Shown here one piece after another: positions 49,439 through 61,264 of a DNA stretch of 64,000 nt; the first letter of the stretch is position 1, and each line of letters opens with the position of its first letter. The stretch is from the NCBI GenBank assembly GCA_015501595.1, contig JADNRX010000004.1, forward strand, positions 1-64,000. Direction: 5' to 3'. The notes under the pieces were generated by a model that made no database searches, was not told the origin of the DNA, and saw only the letters and a list, made by a program, of their open reading frames with translations. The position numbers were made by a program, and so were the translations under genes. Source of the stretch: Hymenopellis radicata (Eukaryota; Basidiomycota; Agaricomycetes; Agaricales; Physalacriaceae).

Positions 49439-50350
49439 ATGAAGCTCAACGTTGCCTGTGTGTAGCCTTGCTGTCGCCTTGTCCCGCCCCGCTGACTACG
49501 TCCAGACCCCGCCACGGGCGCACAAAAATTGTTTGATATCGATGAGGAGCGCCGCTACCGTGTCTTTTTCGATAAGAAAATCGCCCAGGAGGTCCCTGGC
49601 GACTCTATCGGCGACGAATTCAAGGGATACGTTTTCCGTATTACTGGTGGAAACGACAAGCAGGGTTTCCCGATGAAGCAGGGTGTCCTCTTACCATACC
49701 GTGTCCGTCTCCTTCTATCCGATGGTCACTCCTGCTACCGAACCCGCCGCACTGGAGAGCGCAAACGCAAGTCTGTTCGAGGGTGCATCGTTGGACCTGA
49801 TATCGCTGTATTGTCGCTGGTGATCGTGAAGCAGGGCGAGCAGGATATCCCGGGCTTGACTGACAACGTCTTGCCCAAGAGGCTTGGTCCCAAGCGGGCT
49901 ACGAACATCCGCAAGATGTTCAACTTGTCCAAGGAGGATGATGTGAGGAAGTACGTGATTCGTCGGGAGGTTACACCGAAGAAGGAGGGAGCCAAGCCAT
50001 ACACCAAGGCGTACGTTTTTATTCATCTCACTTTTGTTCTCTATTCACTGTCATATTAGACCCAAAATCCAGCGATTGGTTACTCCCCTCCGTCTGCAAC
50101 GCCGCCGTCACCTCCACTCTCTCAAGCGCAGAAAGCTCGAGTCCCAGAAGGAGCAAAAGTCGGAATACGAGTGAGTTGACTCGGTTCACATCTCTGACTT
50201 GTCATTTAACATTCTTCAGTGCTCTCATTGCCAAGCGTGTGTCCGAGAAGAAGGCCAAGGTCGCTGCCATCAAGGCCTCTCACCATAAGTATGTTGTCGT
50301 GTAATACCTTTTGCGCTTTGCCTAACACTTGTACCAGAACAACGGCGTAA
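49439..50350 (+). CDS. RPS6: 40S ribosomal protein S6 (eS6)
   Basis: Five exons (49439-49457, 49506-50010, 50060-50170, 50220-50288, 50338-50350) give 238 residues. It starts '[20 protein letters not shown]' and contains '[12 protein letters not shown]', '[19 protein letters not shown]' and '[20 protein letters not shown]'. The C-terminal tail is short and ends 'ASHHKTTA'. It lacks the Ser cluster that is the S6-kinase target in animals. Tail length depends on the last 13-nt exon. Confidence 0.96.
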
Positions 50351-50566
50351 GTACCTGCTTCGTCGTATATCTGCCATTGGTGTGGGAGGTCCGGGATGTC
50401 GTCGTATGCGCTATGTTATGTCCACACGTATGAACATGAAATTTATTTCGAGCATCCCGTCCCTATATAGTGATTATTTGAGACATCGATGTGTATAGAG
50501 CACATGTCAATTATGCCGCGGCACTCGTACGCTTGACCCTAACACTCTTCTCCATCCACTACTATC

Positions 50567-53485
50567 ATGCACTTGTTACCTCGCGAAGAGGCAAAACTCC
50601 TCTTACATCAGGTAACAGCTTCTGTATACTTTCTCTTGCTTGTTCCTAATTCAAGACTTTAGGCAGGATTCCTTGCTCAGAAGCGACTCGCGCGTGGACT
50701 GCAGCTCAATCAAACCGAGGCCACAGCACTGATAGCGTCCCAACTCCAAGAACACATCCGCGATGGAAAGCACTCAGTAGCAGAACTCATGCAGCACGGC
50801 AAGAACATCCTTGGACGGAGACATGTCTTATCGGACGTACCCTCCGCATTGCACGAGATTCAAGTCGAGGGCACTTTCGTCGATGGGTGAATCCTTACTT
50901 GAATACTCTCTTATCTATCGTTAAGTGTTGGATTAGCGTCTTCCTCGTCACCGTACACGACCCCATCTGCACGGAGGACGGCAATTTGGAAAACGCGCTC
51001 TATGGCTCATTCCTTCCCATCCCGCAAAACACAGTATTTCCTGTGCATCCAGTTGAGGAATACGCCCAAGATAAGATGCCCGGTGCTATCATCGCAAAGA
51101 AAGAACGTGTTATCCTCAATCGCGGTCGAACGCGTGTCTCTCTGCGGGTCACGAACAATGGTGATCGTCCCATCCAAGTATGTGAATCGACAACTCTCAA
51201 AAACGCGTCTAAGGGTTTGTCTAGATTGGATCCCACTATCACTTTATCGAAACAAACCCAGCGCTATCCTTCGACCGAGGCAAAGCCTATGGTAAGCGAC
51301 TCGACATTGCCGCTGGGACAGCAGTACGTTTCGAGCCTGGAGATGTCAAAACGGTTACGCTCTGCGCTATTGCTGGTGGACAGATCATTTCCGGAGGCAA
51401 TCGTCTGGCGACTGGTCCATTTGATCCATCACGCGTCGAATCCATCTTGACGGGCTTACTTCAGAAGGGCTTCGCGCACATTCCCGAGCCTGGCGCTCTC
51501 GAAGTCTCACAGGATTCGGAGCTTAGTCGTCAGGCGTATATCTCCATGTATGGACCGACCACTGGTGATCGTGTTCGTTTGGGCGATACGGCGCTTTGGA
51601 TTGAAGTCGAGCATGACGAAACAGTCTACGGAGACGAAGTCAAGTTTGGTGGTGGAAAGACTATTCGGGAAGGCATGGGACAGGCCACTAATCGCTCGTC
51701 CAACGACTGTGTCGACCTCGTCATCACCAACGCGCTCATTGTTGACTGGTCGGGAATATACAAAGCGGACATTGGTGTCAAAGATGGTCGCATCTGCGGC
51801 ATTGGCAAAGCTGGCAATCCAGATGTCATGGCCAATGTTCATCCCTCGTTGATTATAGGGTCATCTTCGGAGGTCATTGCGGGCGAGAAGCTCATCGTGA
51901 CTGCTGGTGCTGTTGACGCACACGTCCACTACATATGTCCTCAACAGGTCGAAGAGGCTCTCGCTGCTGGAACGACCACGATGATTGGTGGAGGCACGGG
52001 ACCCAGTGCTGGGACGAACGCCACGACATGTACTTCGAGTCCCTTCTATATTCGTCACATGTTAGCCGCTACCGACGGTCTCCCCATGAACTTTGCTTTC
52101 ACAGGAAAAGGCAATGATGCTGGGCCCACAGCTTTAGAGGAGGTCGTACGTGCCGGCGCAGCTGGATTGAAGCTTCACGAAGACTGGGGATCCACTCCTG
52201 CTACAATCACGAACTGTCTGGATATCGGTGACAAGTACGACGTCCAGGTATGTAGGTCTTTCCTGGGTAAACATACAGGCGTTCCAACATTCACAGATTA
52301 ACATTCATACCGATACGCTGAACGAGAGTGGTTTCGTCGAAAGTCAGTCTGGCCCTTTTAAGTCTGGCTCATCTGTTGTTGACTATGCATAGGCACCATT
52401 GCGGCCTTTGGTAACAGAACGATTCACACTTATCACAGTGAAGGAGCTGGTGAGTCTCCCAAAATAACTTCCATGTAATCAACGTGAACTCCGTTAGGTG
52501 GCGGACACGCGCCCGATATTATTGTCGTCTGTGGGCAAGAAAACGTTTTACCCTCTTCCACTAATCCAACCCGCCCTTACACAAATAACACACTTGACGA
52601 ACATCTTGATGTACGGCCACGTTCTATTCTCATCTGTTCTTCATTGATCAAGATTGTTTAGATGCTTATGGTTTGTCACCATCTTGACAAGTCCATACCA
52701 GAGGATTTAGCCTTTGCTGAATCTCGCATCCGAGCCGAGACTGTCGCTGCAGAAGATATTCTTCATGACTCTGGTGCTATCTCTATGATAAGCTCAGATT
52801 CACAGGCTATGGGACGGGTCGGGGAGGTGGTCAGTCGCACGTGGAGGACTGCGAGTAAAATGAAGGAGTTCCGGGGACCTTTGACAACCTTGGGAGACAC
52901 CGACGCTATAGATAACGCTCGCGTCAAGAGGTATATTGCCAAGTACACCATCAACCCGTATGTCCTTCGACTCCTTCACCCAAGTACGATTCTGATAGTA
53001 ACTCTGTTGAAAGTGCAATCACGCATGGAATCAGCCATGCTGTTGGTCATGTCGCAGTAGGAACGATGGCGGACTTGGTCTTATGGAAGCCGTCGAGCTT
53101 CGGTTCGAAACCCGAAATGGTGTTGAAATCCGGCGTCATTGCCTGGTCGCAAATGGGCGATGCCAATGCCTCAATCCCCTCCGTGCAGCCTTTCTTCTCG
53201 AAACCTATGTGGGGCGCCAAACCCGGCTCGGCTGCGCTCAACTCTGTTGCTTTCGTTTCGGCCGTTTCGATCGCTTCAGGTAATGTTGCATCCTACGGGT
53301 TGTCGAAACGGTTCGAAGCAGTGAAAGGCTGCAGGAATATTGGGAAAAAGGACATGAAGTGGAATAGCTCAACTCCAAAGATGACAGTCGATCCGGAGAG
53401 CTATGAAGTGCGAGCCGATGGTGAATTGGCTGATGTGGCGCCTGCTAAAACCCTGCCTCTGGCCAGAGTTTATAATTTGTTCTAA
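50567..53485 (+). CDS. URE1: Urease, single-chain nickel enzyme
   Basis: Nine exons (50567-50611, 50663-50886, 50937-51177, 51225-52247, 52297-52342, 52393-52449, 52498-52610, 52662-52957, 53014-53485) give 838 residues, the normal length of fungal and plant ureases. It hydrolyses urea to ammonia and carbamate in the cytosol. The gamma-, beta- and alpha-like parts follow in order. Active-site features: 'HVHYICPQQ' (metal His pair), the Lys to be carbamylated in 'GLKLHEDWG', '[11 protein letters not shown]', 'HSEGAGGGHAPD', and the flap Cys in '[10 protein letters not shown]'. All catalytic residues are present. Accessory ureD/F/G genes are not in this window. Confidence 0.97.
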
Positions 53486-53834
53486 AAGTGTTGTAGTTGT
53501 ATTGTGTGCTATCAATGACGGGAACCGTCAAAGTTTTCTTCCGGGTTTATCTAAGATAGGCCTCGCGCTCAAGGGTCACTGGAACGCGTCGAAGCGCGTC
53601 TAAGGTTCAGGTCAGGGATCGCTGCAGATCCTTATGGTAATTAACGGAGCTCCGTATCCTGGTCGCCCCTTTCCCACCTCCATCTGACCTCCATCAACGT
53701 TGTATAAAACCCCACTCGGTCCTCAACTCAGTTCGAGTCTGGTTCGAGGTCCAACCCCGTTGCGGTCTTCTTGACATTACCGTTTCCGGTATCCGTTCGG
53801 ATATTGCCCGGCCGAAGTGCATTTTTTTTTCGCC
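53486..53834. other. Interval urease / SHMT with SHMT promoter
   Basis: About 350 nt holding the urease 3' flank and the SHMT promoter and leader. Confidence 0.4.
53703..53709 (+). promoter_or_regulatory. TATA box upstream of SHMT
   Basis: TATAAAA about 130 nt before the first SHMT ATG and followed by pyrimidine-rich leader sequence. Confidence 0.45.
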
Positions 53835-55694
53835 ATGATCAGGATCTTGACTCGACCACTCCTTCGCTCCCCCTCCTTCATTCCTCGTCGCCTCCCTCTG
53901 CGCAAAATGGCCACCTCTTCTACTCCAGAGTTTGTACGTCGTTGCTCCAGTCTTTAACTCCCAGATTATTCATGCTTTGATTCCCAGAACAAAATGCTCT
54001 TCGCCCCTCTGGCCGAAATCGATCCAGAGGTCCAAAACATTATCGACAAGGAGACGTGGAGGCAGCTCTCTGGGCTCGAGCTCATCGCTTCTGAGGTCGG
54101 TCGCCATCCAAGCCGTCTTGTGCAGCATGTTGACTGTCTTGTGTAGAACTTGACCAGTCAATCGGTCATGGAGGCCAATGGCTCTATCCTCACCAACAAG
54201 TACTCGGAAGGTCTCCCTGGTGCTCGGTACTACGGCGGCAACGAGTACATTGATGAACTCGAAAATCTTTGCCGCAAGCGTGCGCTCCAGGCGTTCAACC
54301 TGGATCCCGCCAAATGGGGCGTCAATGTCCAGCCCTACTCTGGCAGCGTATGTTCAGTTACTCCTTGATGAAACATCCAATTGATTATTCCTTTCAGACC
54401 GCCAAGTGTGTATCTTTCCATCTCGATATTGCTATTGCTTAAACATGCCATAGCTTTGCCGCATTTACCGCCCTTCTTCAGCCCCAGGATCGTCTTATGG
54501 GTCTCGGTCTCCCCGACGGTGGACATCTTACGCATGGCTACTACGTACGTATCCAGGCGTACAATTTGATCCTCGTGTTTTCTAACCCCGCGGTCAGACT
54601 GCCAAAAAGAAGATGACTGCATCTTCCATCTACTTCCAGTCCTTCCCCTACGGAATCTCTCCTGACACTCAGCTTATTGATTATGCTGGAATCTCATCAC
54701 AGGCCAAGATCTTCAAGCCAAAGATGATCGTTTGTGGTGCTTCGGCTTATCCTCGCGACTGGGACTACGCGGAGCTGAAGAAGACTGCGGAACGCGAGGG
54801 TGCATGGCTCCTGTGCGATATGGCCCACACCAGTGGTCTCGTTGCCGCCCAAGTGCTCAACAGTCCTTTCGACTACTGCGACGTGGTGACCACGACCACT
54901 CACAAGACACTCCGCGGTCCTCGTGCTGGTTTGATCTTCTTCAGGAAGGACCTCGAGACGGCGAAAGACCTTGAGAAGCGCGTCAACGAGGCCGTCTTCC
55001 CTGCTTGCCAGGGTGGTCCTCACAACAACGTGAGTTTTATTAGTTTAGTTCAGAGATGTCCACTGAAACAATTTTCAGACAATTGCCGCCGTGGCTACTG
55101 CTCTTCTTCAGGTTGCTCAGCCTGCGTTCAAGCAGTACGCCAAGCAGGTTGTTCTTAATGCCCAGGCACTTGCTGGCGCGCTTTCAGAGCACGGCTACAA
55201 GCTCCAGACTGGTGGCACAGATAACCATCTTGTCCTTTGGGATCTGCGTCCCATCGGTCTCACTGGCAGCAAGGTGGAGAAGGTCTGTGACCTCATGGGT
55301 ATCACTATCAACAGTGTGTGCTTTTCTTCAATCAAAGTCTCATAGCTGACAATCCTCAGAAAACGCTGTCTCTGGTGACGCGTCCGCTCAGGTTCCCGGT
55401 GGTATTCGTCTCGGTACTTCTGCGCTGACTTCGCGCAACATGACCGAGGCGGACATCAAGGTTGTTGCCGGGTTCCTCCACCGCGCTGTGCAACTCAGCT
55501 TGCTCCTCCAGAAGGAGGCTGGCACAAAGATGTTGAAGGACTTTGTCCGAGTGGCGACCACAGAGACAGAAGGCAAGGAGGGCTTTGCCAAAGTCCAGGA
55601 GTTGAGGAGCGAGGTTGAACAGTTCGCGAGCAAGTGGCCGCTGCCTGGTGTGGATGTTTCGTCATTCAAGAAGCCTGCTGGCATCAAGCACTAG
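53835..55694 (+). CDS. SHMT: Serine hydroxymethyltransferase
   Basis: Eight exons (53835-53933, 53988-54095, 54147-54347, 54398-54405, 54454-54544, 54598-55029, 55079-55313, 55360-55694) give 502 residues. The PLP enzyme interconverts serine and glycine with tetrahydrofolate. Visible landmarks: '[18 protein letters not shown]', '[15 protein letters not shown]', '[11 protein letters not shown]' and the PLP Lys in '[14 protein letters not shown]'. The first 24 residues (Arg-rich, '[15 protein letters not shown]') look like a mitochondrial presequence, and an in-frame ATG follows at 53907. Exon 4 is an 8-nt microexon coding Thr-Ala plus two bases. Confidence 0.97.
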
Positions 55695-55744
55695 ACGCAC
55701 AATCTTGTATACGAAGATTCAACGGTCATTTGTAGAGGTTAAAA

Positions 55745-55790
55745 CGGGCATTCAACACGTCCGGGTGTAGCGGGCATTCAACAATGCCCG
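55745..55790. repeat. Direct repeat and perfect hairpin after SHMT
   Basis: The 13-mer CGGGCATTCAACA occurs at 55745-55757 and 55771-55783. The second copy forms a perfect 8-bp inverted repeat, CGGGCATT / AATGCCCG, with a 4-nt CAAC loop at 55771-55790. It lies about 50-100 nt after the SHMT stop and is probably in the 3' UTR. Confidence 0.75.
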
Positions 55791-55942
55791 GACATTTACT
55801 GTATTTCTAGCATTACTACTTAGGGAGACGATAATACTTGACTAGGTCAACCACGACGCGTTTGACAATGGCATTTGAAAGGGGCGAGCGCAATTGAGAA
55901 CACGAGCCACGTGATGCAACGTGACTGTTGTCTTCAACCATC

Positions 55943-58193
55943 ATGGGTGTGGCAGGACTGTGGCCTGTCTTCGAGGACTGCGCGAAAACGCGTTCCTTGA
56001 CGGCGCTAGCATTGGAGGCCTTTGACAACGAGCACAAGTGCTTCCGACTGGGGATTGACGCGTCCATCTGGTTTTTCCATGCCGAGTACGGAAAGGAGGG
56101 CGAGAACCCGGAGCTGCGAACTTTGTTCTTTCGATGCGCGCAACTGTTACGCGCCCCCATCATTCCTCTCTTCATATTCGATGGCCCGAAACGCCCAGAG
56201 TTCAAACGAGGGAAACATATCAATCGACAGGCCAACAAGCTGACGACGGGCATGAAAAGGATCATCGAGTCGTATGGCTTCCAGCATCGCACCGCACCAG
56301 GCGAGGCAGAGGCGGAATTGGCATATCTCAACGAAATTGGTGTCATTGACGGCGTCTTGACTGACGACGTCGACACATATCTTTTCGGTGCCCACACCAT
56401 CGTTCGCAACCCCTCCAGCACCCACGCCAAGGCTAAAGCGGACGCGAAAAAAATCCTTTGTTCGCGTATATCGCGATATCCCTTTCACTCGTGCTGATCT
56501 TATCCTCGTCGGTCTGTGTGCCGGCGGTGACTATAACCAGGCTGGTCTCCCTAATTGTGGCATCAAAACCGCTGTCGGCTTGGCCAAATCCGGCCTATCC
56601 GAATCCCTTTACGACGCCGCCGTTAACAAACCTCGGCATGAACTACCAGCATTCCTTGACACCTGGCGGGAAGCCGTCGTCAGGGAACTTGCGACTGACG
56701 CGAGTGGCTGCATTGGCAGGAAGATGGGGGCCCTGTCTCGAAAAGTTCCCAAAGCATTCCCCGACATCGACGTCCTCCTTTCCTACACCAATCCAATCAC
56801 AAGTCTCAGCGAGGGCTTTCCCGACTACTACCGCGAAATAAACCGTGATTGGGTCAGAAAGGAGCCTTCCCTTCCCGAACTTGCCAGTACCTGCGAATTC
56901 TTCTTTGAATGGGGTTTTCGTGAGTCCATTGTGAAGCGTAGTCGTACCTTCCTATGGCCAGGCATCGCTTTTCGTGTCTTGCGCAGGTACATCTTAGATG
57001 GCCTTGGCGATGGCGTTCCTGTTCAATTCGGACAATGTGCCGGAATCGAGGGGCAGAAAGCCTTCATGCGCGAAATCCACAGCAGTCGTACTCACGCGAG
57101 TACAGATGGGACCCTCGAATACCGTGTCGAGATCGATCCATCCGTGTTCGTGAAGTTGGTCGAATCTGGCATCCAAGGCACTCGCAGAGCAGACGACCAT
57201 GAATGGCTGGATGATGAGTCGGAGGACGAGGAAGCTAAAACCGAGGATCCCAATGCTCCTCTTCGGGTATGGCTACCTGCGGCTCTCGTCAGACGTGCGT
57301 GTCCTGAAATGACAGAGGCTTACGACGATGTGCTGCGAAAGAGGGAGGAAAAGAAGAACCGTCCGAAAGGAACCAGGAAGAAGAAAGTGGCCGCTGAAGA
57401 GCTTAGTGGTGACGAGGAGCCACCGACTAAGCGGCCGCCTGCTCCTGGTCGCAAGACCAAAACAAAGAGGACGCTCGCTGTTGAGGACCTTAACCAAGAG
57501 CCTATCGTTGCGGTTAATCGCACGGATGAAGACATGCGAACATTCTTTCAAGTCAAGAAAACTGTTCCCACGACGAGCAAGAAAGCGATTGGCCCTGTCC
57601 CGCGACCGACGACTTCCTCCTCCAGGACATCATCCTCGATATTCTCCTCTTCCTCGACCACCGTCGGCTCAAATCTATCGTCTACCACGACCTCAACAAC
57701 ATATGTATCGACAACCATTTCCAAGTCACCTCCGGTATCACCATCTAAACTTATCCCCGCCTTGGATTCCATTGCCAATGTAAAAAAGGCACCGCCGCCT
57801 GCCCCATCTACACCTCGTCGCGCCCCCATGCCATATCCCTTCACTCTGTCACCACTCGATAGTGACGGTGACGGTGACGATAACTTCTTTGCTTGTTCAG
57901 ACTCGGAAGTCGAGGTCCTGCCGCCCACGACACCATCTCCCAAGAAGACTCCCCAGAAGAACCGGCGGTCTATTTCTTCTGACGAGGAAGAGAGCCCAAA
58001 CAAGTCACCTCGTCGCTCTAGGGTTGATACTGCTAAGAGCCCTCGAAAGGCCCGGAGGGACGCCAGCCCTCTGGCAGGCAGAGCAGGAACATCAAGTACC
58101 TTGCGAAGAAAGCCTGCACTGCCAGTGGATTCGGACGTTATCATCATATCTTCCGACGAGGATTCTCCTCCCGTGAAAGAAGCCTATCGTTAA
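55943..58193 (+). CDS. GEN1/Yen1-like XPG-family structure-specific nuclease
   Basis: Apparently one exon, about 749 residues. XPG-N: 'MGVAGLWPVFEDCAKTRSL', 'RLGIDASIWFFHAEYG'. XPG-I with acidic catalytic residues: 'APGEAEAELAYLNEIG', 'DGVLTDDVDTYLFGA'. H2TH region: 'VGLCAGGDYNQAGLPNCGI'. A long Ser/Pro/basic tail ends with 'VIIISSDED', a SUMO-interaction-like motif. Such enzymes resolve Holliday junctions or cleave flaps; the N-terminus fits GEN1 better than FEN1 or EXO1. The frame breaks at an A7 run (56447-56453). Skipping one A joins 'KADAKK' to 'SFVRVYRDIPFTRADL'. Confidence 0.83.
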
Positions 58194-58522
58194 TAGACCA
58201 ACGAAGAAGACGGCTGCGGCGAGATCTAACGATATTCACCCATTGTTACGCGCTCGAGCGATGCGATGACCTCTGAATCTTTCATGTAAGTGATGCAATT
58301 GTGCTTCCTTTCGGTGCAACCCTCATAGATCATCCGCAGGTATTTATTTACTCGAACGTTAAAGTGCCTTGTAGCACACTGAACGATATCTGTATTGCAT
58401 TTAGACGATCTCAACTGTTTACTGTACATACCACTGCACCGTCAATATTTTATATAGCATCATCTTCTCCACTAAAAGTGGCCACATCGAGTTAGACATT
58501 CGTCAGCTTTCAAGTTTCATAA
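58194..58522. other. Convergent interval GEN1 / TFIIIC subunit
   Basis: About 330 nt of 3' flanking sequence, AT-rich. No feature was recognised. Confidence 0.5.
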
Positions 58523-59414
58523 TTACAGTGAAGTATGTGAAAACACACAAAGATCCGTGGCCTGAAGCAAATGTACCTCTGACGGTTGATATCTGTCGCA
58601 TATCGGACAGAGCCCGACGCGTTCACCATCGAGAACATCACCTGCATTACTCTCCGTTACATCCTTATCTGGTGCTGCATCCGCTACTGCCGACACTCCT
58701 CGCCTCGGTCTTCCTCTCTTTTTCTTGGAAACACCATCCTCGCTTTCATCCACTTGAACCTGTTTCCTAGATCTTCGTCGTGGAGGAACAGCACCTTCTG
58801 CCTCATCATCATCATCGTCCTCGTCCTCGTCCATCTGTTTCTTAGACTTTCGTCTCTTCCGGGGCGGAGGAGCAGCGTTTCCGGTGGTGCGATCCAACGC
58901 GTGTCTGTCGTCGGCAAGCACAAGCTCTGTTTCTGGAACCTCTTGTCCCTCTGGGTCATCCTCTTTGCGCTGGAGGCGCACTTCTCTGAAGGAGACGCGT
59001 TGTCCACTGCCGGCCAGGTAGTTTATTGGCTTTCTCACTCGGTCGGCACTTTCTATGGAGATATTGAGCGCGTTTTGGAAGGGAAAAGTTGAACTTGGGC
59101 ACCTTTATCCTCCGTGAAAATGAGCTCGGTCCCCAGCATAGAATCGTGGACACCCTTGAGCACAGTACCAGACAGCTGGATGAACGGTGTCGGCGTATCA
59201 AGACCCTACAATTTCCATCAGCGGAAGACATACGGTGAGCTTTGACACGCACAATTAGACGATATGTCGAGGAACTGGGAATAAGAGACGGGTCCACATT
59301 TTCCAAGTCGAGGACCACATAACTGACTTCCTCTTCTTCCTCTTCATATTCATCTTGTGGATCAAATGCATCAACGTGTGTGTAGCCAGGGCAGAGACAT
59401 GATGCTCGGTTCAT
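58523..59414 (-). CDS. TFIIIC triple-barrel subunit (GTF3C6/Tfc7 type)
   Basis: Three exons on the minus strand (59414-59253, 59205-59103, 59052-58523) give 264 residues. The triple-barrel signature spans the first introns: 'VSYVVLDLENVDPSLIPSSS', 'YRLIGLDTPTPFIQLSG', 'MLGTELIFTED'. A basic/acidic tail follows, with an AT-hook-like 'KKKRGRPRRG'. In the family this subunit bridges TFIIIC modules at tRNA promoters. The start is uncertain. ATG 59414 gives 'MNRASCLCPGYTHVDAF'. A nearby ATG at 59400 would give a more family-like 'MSLPGYTHVDAF' only if one C of a CCC run were absent. Confidence 0.72.
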
Positions 59415-59789
59415 CGTGGTGAGAATGAACAAGTGATGTGGCTGTGTAAAGACCTTCCAAATCCTAAATTTGAATTGTTGAAGAAGGCAAAACATACTGC
59501 GCCACACGCCTTCCGACATCAGTAAAAGTAATCGCTTGTCGCGTTTCAGTGTTATGTGTTGCTCAAGTTAGAATCCGTCGACATCCATTGCTATATCATG
59601 TATTTTCGACATGTCCTCAATCTCGCAATCGAATGTACCAGACGTTCACACCCAATAAAGCAGAAATAGAGAAGTTTTGAAGGGCAGCATGGGCTGCCGC
59701 GCATGTTGCATGGATCATAGGTCGTATTACATACAGATGACCGCCCGTAGCATACTCGATGATAGAAAAATCCACCACAAGAAGAGCGT
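59415..59789. other. Interval TFIIIC subunit / RPS18 3' flank
   Basis: About 375 nt between a minus-strand start and the RPS18 stop on the same strand. It contains only chance frames. Confidence 0.5.
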
Positions 59790-60410
59790 TTACTTCTTCT
59801 TCGACACACCAACAGTCTTACCGCGACGGCCTAGAGAATAGCTCAGTAAACGATAGACAAATCGTCGAGAGATATAACGAACCAGTTGTCTTTGTGTGCT
59901 GTCCACGCACACGGAGACCCCAGTAGTGACGGAGACCACGGTGGGCACGAATCTTCTTCAGCCTCTCAAGATCGTCACGAAGTTTTGAGTCGACACCGTT
60001 CGACAAGATCTGACTGTGCTTTCCATCGACAATGTCCTTTTGCCTGTTGAGGAACCACGAGGGGATTTTGAATTGCAGAGGGTTCTGGATAATGGTGACG
60101 AGTCGCTCCAGCTCATCCGAGTTCAAGTCTCCGGCACTAGAGACCAATATCAGAAAACGCGCTGACGAAGTTGCAGAAAGCGTACCGCTTGTTGAGATCC
60201 ACATCAGCCTTCTTGCACACCAAGTTCGAGTACCGGCGACCGACACCCTTGATCTCCGTCAGGGCGTACATGATTTTGCGCTTTCCATCGACGTTGGTGT
60301 TAAGGAGACGCAAGATGTGCTAGCAGATACGCCGTTAATAGTCGTATCACCCGCTGAACGGTAAAACGCACTTGGAATTGCTGATGGGCTTCGGGAACGA
60401 CGAGAGACAT
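59790..60410 (-). CDS. RPS18: 40S ribosomal protein S18 (uS13)
   Basis: Four exons on the minus strand (60410-60372, 60319-60186, 60136-59883, 59830-59790) give 155 residues. It starts '[20 protein letters not shown]' and contains '[20 protein letters not shown]', '[18 protein letters not shown]' and '[20 protein letters not shown]'. It ends '[13 protein letters not shown]'. It sits at the head of the small subunit and contacts uL5 across the interface. Confidence 0.97.
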
Positions 60411-61264
60411 GGTGGGCGGTTGTCTGTTGCCTGGAAGTAAAAAAATCAGTCAGACTCCATTCAAACACATCCGCTCAGATATTGCCATCCAGCCCAAAAT
60501 CCACCGATTCCGTCCGTTGAAAAGCATACGGCCATAGATATCGCAGCAGTATTCAGCATAGAAGCAGCGCTCACCTGGACGATACCCTCGGGAGTGTTTT
60601 GAATGTCGCTTGACGGTGGCTTGGCTCTGCACCGAATGAGGATCGGTGATGAACGTTGTTTTGCAAGAGCTTCTGGTAGCACAGCCACATCAGCATTAAG
60701 ATCTCAAGTTGTAATCTTTCATTGAAGCTACAAAAACACAGCGCATTGCCGATAATAATATTGATCTGGTACAAGTATGTGAACGCGAGCCTGTTATGAC
60801 ATGTACAGACAGGTGCGGACTGGGATGGAACTGCATATACTAACTTGTATATTGCCTTGAACCCGCCGATTCTATTCAATGGAGAGGGAAAACGACATTG
60901 AGTTCTCGAGACGTCTCAAAACTCAGTACCAAAGGCGAGACGCAGGCATTCAAAACGTAAATGTTCTACCCCAAACACGAGCTAGGAGATAATTGGGCCA
61001 CTACTGGGCAATCAGCCGGATTGCAATCGATTCAGATGAACGGAAAAGCGCGAAAGACAGCTTGAGAGGCCCATTAATAAAACATCTGTGAACTCTACTG
61101 TAGACCAAGAGTGTGAAGGGAAGAGTAGTGATAGTTGAAGCAGAGTTGGAATGCTTGGTTCGATTTGCCGGCCGGGAACGGATATGGCATCAGATTCCCA
61201 CGAGGGAACGCGCGTCAGAGTTGCACACGCAAGCTGCTGCTTTACTACTTTCAACTGCTCTACC
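60411..61264. other. Divergent interval RPS18 / proteasome alpha-5
   Basis: About 850 nt with no coding frame of note. It is long for a ribosomal promoter, so a 5' UTR intron or non-coding transcript is possible, but nothing specific is visible. Confidence 0.45.

Noticed and set aside
59052..59103. Frameshift in the TFIIIC subunit between 'FTEDK' and 'VRKPINYL'
   Set aside because: A 50-nt GT-AG intron (59102-59053) joins both parts in phase, so no indel has to be assumed.
60571..60879. 102-residue frame upstream of RPS18
   Set aside because: Composition is unlike a real protein and no domain is visible; it overlaps the likely promoter region.
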